A DNA stretch of 64,000 nt from Pseudarthrobacter oxydans. GTDB lineage: Bacteria > Actinomycetota > Actinomycetes > Actinomycetales > Micrococcaceae. How positions within the stretch are numbered: position 1 is the stretch's first letter; each line of letters starts with the position of its first letter. The stretch covers positions 1-64,000 of the forward strand of contig NZ_JABTYH010000022.1 in the NCBI RefSeq assembly GCF_013314975.1, written 5' to 3'. This document shows positions 58,571 to 64,000 of this stretch, one piece after another. The notes beneath the pieces were generated by a model. The model searched no databases and was not told the DNA's origin. It was given only the letters and a program-made list of their open reading frames with translations. The position numbers were made by a program, and so were the translations under genes.

Positions 58571-59188
58571 ATGTGGGTAAAGGAACCGCTGGGATTCCGC
58601 AAGGCTGCGCTCGGCGGGGCCGTGGCACTCGTCATGACCGGGACCGGGGTGGCGTTCGCATGGGCCACGAACGAGTCGCCGCCGCCTGCACCGCCGTCGT
58701 CCTCGTCGCCGGGAAAGTCCGGCGACGCCCCTGGACACAACAGGGCCCGCGGCCAGGACAAGGGGCCGGGACACGCCAAGCCTGACAAGGCCCAGCGCGG
58801 GCAGCACCTGCATGGCGAGAGCGTGGTCAAGAATGCTGACGGGACTTTCCACACCGAGGTGACCCAGCGCGGCACCGTGGAGTCCGTCAGTGAAACCTCC
58901 ATTACCGTTCGAAGCGAGGACAACTACTCGCAGGCCTACACCATCGGCGCGGGAACGAAGATCACGCAGGTGGCAGCCCCGGCGGCGGGTGGTCCGGTGG
59001 CAGGGGACGACGGCGGCAAGCGGCCCAAGCGGGCCGACGGAACCATTGCGGACATCACCACAGGCGACGAGGTCCGGATCTCCGGGGTGAAGGATGGCGA
59101 GACCGTGACAGCGCAGCGGATCGTTGAGGGCGCCGGCGGGGGTCCGGGCTTGGGGCTGGGCCGCGGCCACGGCAAAGGACCCAACTAG
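58571..59188 (+). CDS. Small exported DUF5666-like protein
   Basis: A 205-residue protein with a hydrophobic N-terminal segment (residues about 12-32: AALGGAVALVMTGTGVAFAWA), a Pro/Ser- and His/Lys-rich linker, and a beta-rich domain (GTVESVSETSITVRSEDN, then ADITTGDEVRISGVKDG) of DUF5666 type, an OB-like fold of unknown function. No lipobox Cys is present, so it is either membrane-anchored by its N-terminus or secreted. GGGAGG lies about ten bases before the ATG. Its stop codon lies inside the left arm of the downstream palindromic repeat. It stands alone between two copies of that repeat. Confidence 0.72.
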   Translation: MWVKEPLGFRKAALGGAVALVMTGTGVAFAWATNESPPPAPPSSSSPGKSGDAPGHNRARGQDKGPGHAKPDKAQRGQHLHGESVVKNADGTFHTEVTQRGTVESVSETSITVRSEDNYSQAYTIGAGTKITQVAAPAAGGPVAGDDGGKRPKRADGTIADITTGDEVRISGVKDGETVTAQRIVEGAGGGPGLGLGRGHGKGPN

Positions 59189-59244
59189 GTAGCAGCAGGT
59201 GTCGTTTTGGGGGCTCATAACGACATCTGCTGCTACTTGGTTGG
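59181..59244. repeat. REP-like long palindrome, copy 2
   Basis: A 64-base imperfect palindrome with a 26-pair stem including three G-T wobbles. The arm includes GTAGCAGCAGGTGTCGTT. Compared with copy 1, the T-A pair of the stem is C-G here, a compensated change. It lies between the stop codons of two convergent genes and can act as a bidirectional terminator. Confidence 0.88.
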
Positions 59245-59245
59245 G

Positions 59246-60157
59246 TCAACCCTGCTCCACTAGCCCCGCCATGATGCCCTGCAGCGCTTCGCAGACCATA
59301 GTTACGGACCGCCGCTTCAGGTTTTCAGGCCTGGCCAGCAGGTCGATCCGCCGCCGGGTGCTGATTCCCTTGAGCGGCCGCAGCACGATATCGGAATTCA
59401 GTACCGGCCCCGCGGTGTACCTGGGGAGCAAGCCCACCACCCCGCCGGTGGCAACAAGGGCGGCCACCGTGGAGTAGTCGTTGATCCGGTGGACGATGTT
59501 CGGCTCGCGGCTGGATACGGCGGCGACGGCGGACAGCACGTCCGCGGGGGAGTAGCCGGCGTGGCTGGTCACCCAGGCCTCGCCGCCGACGTCGTCCGCC
59601 GTGACCGCTGCCTTGGCCGCGAGGGGGTGCCCGGCAGGCAAAGCCACGTCCAGGGGCTCGTGGGCAAGCGGGATCACCGTCACCCGTTCGGCAGGCCAGC
59701 GCGGGCTGTGGTCCATCCGGTGGGCGAGCACCAGGTCATAGCGCGCGGTGAGGGCCGGGAAGTCCTGCTGGGCCACGTCCTCGTCCGAGAGTTCTATCCG
59801 CGGCTGTCCAGGGGCGGCGAGGATGCGGGCGAGCGGGGCGAAGACCGCCTGCCCCGCACTGTGGAATCCGCACAGGCTTACCCTGCCGGCAGCGGATCCG
59901 TGGTAATTCCCGATGGCATCCTTGGCATCCGCCATGGCGCTGAGGACGGCGGCCCCGGCGTCGGCCAGCACCTGGCCCGCCTCGGTGAGTACGAGGTTCC
60001 TGCCCTCCTTCCGGGTGAGGGGCACCTCGACCTTCCGCTGCAGCAGGGCCAGCTGCTGGGAGACGGCGGACGGGGTGACCATGAGGGTGTCCGCCACTGC
60101 CTTGACGCTTCCGAGGGCGCCCAGTTCGCGGAGGATCTCAAGCTGGTGTATCTCCAT
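59246..60157 (-). CDS. LysR family transcriptional regulator
   Basis: A 303-residue LysR regulator. The N-terminal winged helix is LEILRELGALGSVKAVADTLMVTPSAVSQQLALLQRKV; the C-terminal periplasmic-binding-like domain senses a small molecule. It is divergent from tdh-kbl, so threonine or glycine catabolism is its likely target. The ATG at 60157 is chosen over the preceding GTG because TAGACT lies exactly six bases upstream of it, giving a leaderless mRNA. Its stop is two bases from the REP-like palindrome. Confidence 0.88.
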   Translation of the reverse strand: MEIHQLEILRELGALGSVKAVADTLMVTPSAVSQQLALLQRKVEVPLTRKEGRNLVLTEAGQVLADAGAAVLSAMADAKDAIGNYHGSAAGRVSLCGFHSAGQAVFAPLARILAAPGQPRIELSDEDVAQQDFPALTARYDLVLAHRMDHSPRWPAERVTVIPLAHEPLDVALPAGHPLAAKAAVTADDVGGEAWVTSHAGYSPADVLSAVAAVSSREPNIVHRINDYSTVAALVATGGVVGLLPRYTAGPVLNSDIVLRPLKGISTRRRIDLLARPENLKRRSVTMVCEALQGIMAGLVEQG

Positions 60158-60163
60158 CACAGC

Positions 60164-60169
60164 AGTCTA
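60164..60169 (-). promoter_or_regulatory. Leaderless -10 box of the LysR gene
   Basis: TAGACT on the gene strand, exactly six bases before the ATG. Confidence 0.5.
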
Positions 60170-60209
60170 TGCGTTAGGAAACGCTACATCGTCGATTGAG
60201 TATTTTGCT

Positions 60210-60238
60210 GTTGTGCTAAAGCTTCTACCTCGTTGTAA
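60210..60238 (+). promoter_or_regulatory. Possible tdh promoter
   Basis: TTGTGC, 17 bases, TGTAAT, about 48 bases upstream of the tdh ATG. The match to the consensus is moderate. Confidence 0.35.
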
Positions 60239-60285
60239 TAGGGAAGGCAGGACCTGCCAACGACAGACAAAGAGTGAGGAAGCCG

Positions 60286-61332
60286 ATGAAGGCTCTGTAT
60301 AAGGCCGGACCCCAGGCCGGCTTCGAACTGGTGGACCGCCCCGAACCGGTGGCGGGCCCTGCTGATGTGAAGATCCGGGTCATGACCACCGGCATCTGCG
60401 GTACCGATCTCCACATCCAGTCCTGGGATTCCTGGGCGCAGGGGATCATTGAAGCTCCGCTCATCCCGGGCCACGAGTTCTATGGCGAGGTTGTGGAAAC
60501 CGGAGAGGACGTCCGCGACGTCAAAGTGGGAAACCGGGTGTCCGGGGAGGGCCATGTGGTGTGCGGGATCTGCCGGAACTGCCGCGCCGGCAGGCGGCAA
60601 ATGTGCATCCATACCGTCAGCGTTGGCGTGCAGCGTGACGGTGCGTTCGCCGAGTATGTGGTGATCCCGGAAACCAACGTCTGGGTCCACCATGATTCCT
60701 CGGTCACGCCCGAACTCGGTGCCATCTTCGACCCATTCGGCAATGCCGTGCACACCGCCCTCAGCTTCCCCCTGGTTGGGGAGGATGTGCTCATCACCGG
60801 CGCCGGACCCATCGGCCTGATGGCCATCGCCGTTGCCCGGCACGCCGGGGCCCGCAAGATCGCCATCACCGACGTTTCGCGCCCACGCCTTGAGCTCGCC
60901 CGCCGGTTGGGGGCAGACCTCGCGATCGATGTTTCCACCACCCGCGTGTGTGATGCCCAGCGCGACCTCGGCATGCGGGAGGGCTTCGACATCGGCATGG
61001 AAATGTCCGGCCATCCCGGTGCGCTGCCGGAGATGATCGACAACATGAACCACGGCGGCCGGATCGCCATGCTCGGCCTGCCCAGCCAGGACATCATCAT
61101 CGACTGGGGCAAGGTGGTCACCCACATGCTCACGCTCAAGGGCATCTATGGCCGCGAAATGTATGAAACCTGGTACGCCATGAGCGCCATGCTCTCCTCG
61201 AACCCCGTGCTGCATGCGGGAATATCCGCCGTCGTCACGGACACGCTCCCTGCCGGCCAGTGGGAGAAGGGCTTCGACCTTGCCCGCAGCGGCGCAGGTG
61301 GCAAAGTTGTCCTCGACTGGACCCAACTCTAA
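60286..61332 (+). CDS. tdh: L-threonine 3-dehydrogenase
   Basis: A 348-residue zinc-dependent medium-chain dehydrogenase. The catalytic zinc ligands are in GICGTDLH and GHEFYGE; the structural zinc loop is [15 protein letters not shown]; the NAD motif is [13 protein letters not shown]. The strong match to Tdh ([24 protein letters not shown]) and the kbl gene eight bases downstream fix the function: oxidation of threonine to 2-amino-3-ketobutyrate. GAGGAAG precedes the ATG at 60286. Confidence 0.95.
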   Translation: MKALYKAGPQAGFELVDRPEPVAGPADVKIRVMTTGICGTDLHIQSWDSWAQGIIEAPLIPGHEFYGEVVETGEDVRDVKVGNRVSGEGHVVCGICRNCRAGRRQMCIHTVSVGVQRDGAFAEYVVIPETNVWVHHDSSVTPELGAIFDPFGNAVHTALSFPLVGEDVLITGAGPIGLMAIAVARHAGARKIAITDVSRPRLELARRLGADLAIDVSTTRVCDAQRDLGMREGFDIGMEMSGHPGALPEMIDNMNHGGRIAMLGLPSQDIIIDWGKVVTHMLTLKGIYGREMYETWYAMSAMLSSNPVLHAGISAVVTDTLPAGQWEKGFDLARSGAGGKVVLDWTQL

Positions 61333-61340
61333 GGAACACC

Positions 61341-62546
61341 ATGTACACCTCGATCAAGGACCAGCTGCGCACGGAGCTGGACGATATCCGCAGCGCAGGC
61401 CTCTTCAAGACCGAACGCAGCATCAGTTCCCCGCAGTCCAGCCACATCACCGCCGGACAGATCGGGCAGACGGGCGCGGACGTGCTGAACTTCTGCGCCA
61501 ACAACTACCTTGGCTTGGCGGACCACCCGGACATCATCCACGCGGCCAAGGCGGCCATGGACGAGCGAGGCTTCGGCATGGCCAGCGTGCGGTTTATTTG
61601 CGGAACCCAGGACCTGCACCTCGAACTCGAATCCCGGGTTTCCCGCTTCCTGGGCACCGAGGACACCATCTTGTTCTCCAGCTGCTTTGACGCCAACGGC
61701 GGGGTCTTCGAATCGCTCTTCGGGCCGGAGGATGCCATCATCTCCGATGCCCTGAACCATGCCTCCATCATCGACGGGATCCGGCTCTGCAAGGCACAGC
61801 GGTACCGGTACGCCAACCAGGACATGGCAGACCTCGAGGCAAAGCTTGTGGAGGCGAAGGACGCCCGCCGCAAGATCGTGGTCACCGACGGCGTCTTCTC
61901 CATGGACGGGTACCTCGCCCCGCTGGAGGCCATCTGCGACCTCGCCGAGAAGCACGACGCGCTGGTCATGGTGGACGACTCCCATGCGGTCGGCTTCATG
62001 GGTGCGACGGGTGCGGGCACGCCCGAACACGCCGGTGTGTCGCACCGGGTGGACATCTACACCGGAACGTTCGGGAAGGCGCTGGGCGGAGCGTCCGGCG
62101 GTTACGTGTCCGGCCGGGCCGAGGTAGTTGCCATGCTCCGCCAGAAGGCCCGCCCCTACCTGTTCTCAAACTCGGTGGCTCCGGCCATTGTCGCAGCCAC
62201 CATCAAGGCCCTGGACCTGGTGGAGAACTCGGCGGACCTGCGGCGCACGCTCTTCGAGAACGCTGTCCTGTTCCGGCGCAGGATGACTGAGGAAGGCTTC
62301 GACCTCCTGCCCGGCGAACACGCCATTGTGCCGGTGATGTTCGGCGACGCCGTGCTGGCTGCAAAGGTGGCTGACCGGATGCTGCAGCACGGCGTCTTTG
62401 TCACTGCCTTCAGCTTCCCGGTGGTTCCGCGGGGTGCCGCTCGGATCCGGGTGCAGCTATCGGCTGCGCACTCGGCGGACGACGTCGAAGCGTGCGTGAG
62501 TGCCTTCGTCACCAGCCGTGCCGAGGTAGCAGGCCAGGAAGGGTAG
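61341..62546 (+). CDS. kbl: Glycine C-acetyltransferase (2-amino-3-ketobutyrate CoA ligase)
   Basis: A 401-residue alpha-oxoamine synthase. [15 protein letters not shown] is the family's N-terminal signature, [11 protein letters not shown] holds the Asp and His that contact PLP, and [10 protein letters not shown] holds the PLP-binding Lys246. It cleaves 2-amino-3-ketobutyrate with CoA to glycine and acetyl-CoA, completing threonine breakdown started by Tdh. AAGGA precedes the ATG. Confidence 0.95.
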   Translation: MYTSIKDQLRTELDDIRSAGLFKTERSISSPQSSHITAGQIGQTGADVLNFCANNYLGLADHPDIIHAAKAAMDERGFGMASVRFICGTQDLHLELESRVSRFLGTEDTILFSSCFDANGGVFESLFGPEDAIISDALNHASIIDGIRLCKAQRYRYANQDMADLEAKLVEAKDARRKIVVTDGVFSMDGYLAPLEAICDLAEKHDALVMVDDSHAVGFMGATGAGTPEHAGVSHRVDIYTGTFGKALGGASGGYVSGRAEVVAMLRQKARPYLFSNSVAPAIVAATIKALDLVENSADLRRTLFENAVLFRRRMTEEGFDLLPGEHAIVPVMFGDAVLAAKVADRMLQHGVFVTAFSFPVVPRGAARIRVQLSAAHSADDVEACVSAFVTSRAEVAGQEG

Positions 62547-62577
62547 CGCCGGGAGCCAAGTCTGCGAGGATAGGGAA

Positions 62578-63726
62578 ATGGCAGCTCATTATGATGTCCT
62601 GATTGTCGGCGGCGGCATTGCCGGACTGTCCCTGGCGTCCGCGCTGGCGGGCAAATGCAGCGTGGCATTGGTGGAGGCGGAACAGGAACTGGCGTACCAC
62701 ACGTCATCCCGCTCGGCCCGCCAGTTCATTCCGAGCTACGGCCCGCCCGTGGTCCAGGAACTGACCGTCCGGACGCTTGAGCTGCTTGCCGCCCGCGATA
62801 CGGAGTTGCCCGAACCCATCCTGACGCCCCGCAGCTTTATGCTGATCGGCGCAGAGGAAGACGTGGCCGCGGAAGCCAGTGGGCTCATGCGGTCCATTAC
62901 CCCCGCTGAGGCGCTGGAGCTTTGCCCGGCGCTGGTCCCCGGTACCTTCGAGGCCGCGGGGCTGGATGAAGGGTCCTTCGGATGCAACGCGCCGCTGCTG
63001 CTGGAGGACCACCGGGGGAGGGCCGCCTCTGCCGGGGTGGACATTATTACCGGCGCCAGGGTTCATACCGCGCAACGGCTTGGTTCCGGGTGGCAGGTGG
63101 GCGCGGGCACGGAGGGCTTCCAGGCGGGTGTCCTGGTGAATGCGGCCGGCGCCTGGGCGGACGAACTTGCCGTGATCAGCGGCGTGGAAAAACTCGGACT
63201 CCAGCCGTACCGGCGCACGGCGGCGATTGCCGCCGTCGACCATCCCTTACCTGAGCACAGCCCCATGGTGGCGGCAGCGGACAATTCGTTCTATTTCCGG
63301 CGGGACGGGGATGACGTGCTCATCTCGCCCTCCGAGTCGGAGCCCAGCGGGCCCGAGGATGCCCGGCCCCGGGCGGGTGACATCGAGCGGCTGGTGGACA
63401 GGCTGAACCGGATCACCACGCTGGGAATCACGGAAGTCCGCAGGGCATGGACGGGGCTGCGGACTGAGGCGGCCGACGGCGTTCCGGTGGCGGGGTTCGA
63501 CGCCGAGGCTCCGGGCTTCTACTGGCTCGCCGGGCAGGGCGGCTACGGATTCCAGACGTCTTCGGCCATGGCGGAACTGGCGGCCGCCCAGATTTTGGCG
63601 GGCCAGGGCGGTGCGGGCCAGGGTGCTGCGGGCGGGGCCGGTGCAGCTGCCGCAGCCGGGACAGCGGGTCCGGAATCCCGGACAGCGCAGGCGCTGGCGG
63701 CCACCCGCTGGTCCGTGCGGCGCTGA
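62578..63726 (+). CDS. FAD-dependent glycine/D-amino-acid oxidase-like protein
   Basis: A 382-residue DAO-family flavoprotein. The N-terminal FAD motif is [18 protein letters not shown], and the [13 protein letters not shown] and [21 protein letters not shown] segments are typical of D-amino-acid dehydrogenases and glycine/sarcosine oxidases. Its place directly after kbl suggests oxidation of glycine or a related amine, but the substrate is not shown. The C-terminal 40 residues are an Ala/Gly-rich tail. GAGGA lies seven bases before the ATG. Confidence 0.83.
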   Translation: MAAHYDVLIVGGGIAGLSLASALAGKCSVALVEAEQELAYHTSSRSARQFIPSYGPPVVQELTVRTLELLAARDTELPEPILTPRSFMLIGAEEDVAAEASGLMRSITPAEALELCPALVPGTFEAAGLDEGSFGCNAPLLLEDHRGRAASAGVDIITGARVHTAQRLGSGWQVGAGTEGFQAGVLVNAAGAWADELAVISGVEKLGLQPYRRTAAIAAVDHPLPEHSPMVAAADNSFYFRRDGDDVLISPSESEPSGPEDARPRAGDIERLVDRLNRITTLGITEVRRAWTGLRTEAADGVPVAGFDAEAPGFYWLAGQGGYGFQTSSAMAELAAAQILAGQGGAGQGAAGGAGAAAAAGTAGPESRTAQALAATRWSVRR

Positions 63727-63737
63727 AGAATGGCTGT

Positions 63738-64000
63738 ATGAGCACCCTGATTACCAATATTGCCGAGCTGATGACGCAGGACCTGGAGCACCGGGTCCTG
63801 AAGGACGCCGCGGTGGTGGTGGAGGGTGAGCGGATTTCATGGATCGGCGCTGCTGCCGATGCTCCGGCCGCGGATGACGCCGTGGACGTGGGCGGCCGCG
63901 CCGTGCTGCCCGGCTGGGTGGACTCCCATACCCACCTGCTGTTCGCAGGGGACCGGACCGCCGAATTTGAGGCGCGGATGGCGGGGGAGTCCTACGCGGC
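63738..64000 (+). CDS. hutI: Imidazolonepropionase, N-terminal fragment
   Basis: The first 87 codons of a gene that continues beyond the right edge. It begins [15 protein letters not shown], then has the amidohydrolase entry [18 protein letters not shown] with the HxH metal ligands and the EARMAGESY segment characteristic of HutI. The enzyme opens imidazolone propionate in histidine degradation. It starts 11 bases after the flavoprotein gene, so it is likely in the same transcript. Confidence 0.87.
   Translation, partial: MSTLITNIAELMTQDLEHRVLKDAAVVVEGERISWIGAAADAPAADDAVDVGGRAVLPGWVDSHTHLLFAGDRTAEFEARMAGESYA

Overview
The window comes from a high-GC Gram-positive actinobacterium. Gene content, GTG/TTG starts, start codons fused to the previous stop codon, and the acyl-CoA carboxylase alpha/beta/epsilon set point to Micrococcaceae (Arthrobacter or Pseudarthrobacter type). 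This is inferred from protein families only. Almost every base is coding. I see no rRNA, tRNA, CRISPR array, insertion sequence or phage gene.

Layout. (1) 1-4006, minus strand: nitrate assimilation, with a truncated NirB-like flavoprotein, a molybdopterin nitrate reductase and a NarK-type transporter. (2) 4284-7049: an MHS-type transporter, a class I glutamine amidotransferase and an NTF2-like protein. (3) 7065-21171: acyl-CoA carboxylase genes (biotinylated alpha subunit; beta and epsilon subunits; biotin ligase) interleaved with maf, a TetR/MMPL exporter pair, a small secreted protein, a DAACS symporter, a DUF885 peptidase and an SDR. The alpha and beta genes share a near-identical 16-base palindromic site upstream. 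(4) 21164-22877: a PH-domain membrane protein and a class III adenylate cyclase.

(5) 23195-46578 is the most remarkable part. It is one co-directional locus encoding a 2,041-residue membrane-anchored Ig-like/fibronectin III protein, a MoxR ATPase, a DUF58 protein, a transglutaminase-fold membrane protein whose catalytic Cys is Asp, a zinc-ribbon/RDD/FHA protein, a PP2C phosphatase, a zinc-ribbon/FHA protein, a Ser/Thr kinase, a degenerate-FHA protein with a probable winged helix, a 1,481-residue EccC/EssC-like FHA-FtsK ATPase, and a Pro-rich C-terminally anchored protein. Many genes are translationally coupled. The set resembles the kinase/FN3/AAA/DUF58/transglutaminase cluster known from bifidobacteria, joined to a type VII secretion-type motor. 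No WXG100 substrate or other ESX membrane component is visible nearby. My reading is a phospho-regulated system that assembles or exports a large surface fibre; its function is not established by the sequence.

(6) 46603-54836: NAD-dependent DNA ligase, an inositol monophosphatase-like protein, a GNAT acetyltransferase, RidA, and a CitA/CitB-type two-component system divergent from a citrate transporter. (7) 54983-58368: gatCAB. (8) 58379-59244: a small exported DUF5666-like protein flanked by two copies of a long REP-like palindrome. (9) 59246-64000: a LysR regulator divergent from tdh-kbl (threonine to glycine), then a glycine/D-amino-acid oxidase-like flavoprotein and the start of hutI.

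Regulation. Eight genes have a TANNNT -10 box exactly six bases before the start codon, the geometry of leaderless transcripts. Several palindromes sit in promoters and look like operators.
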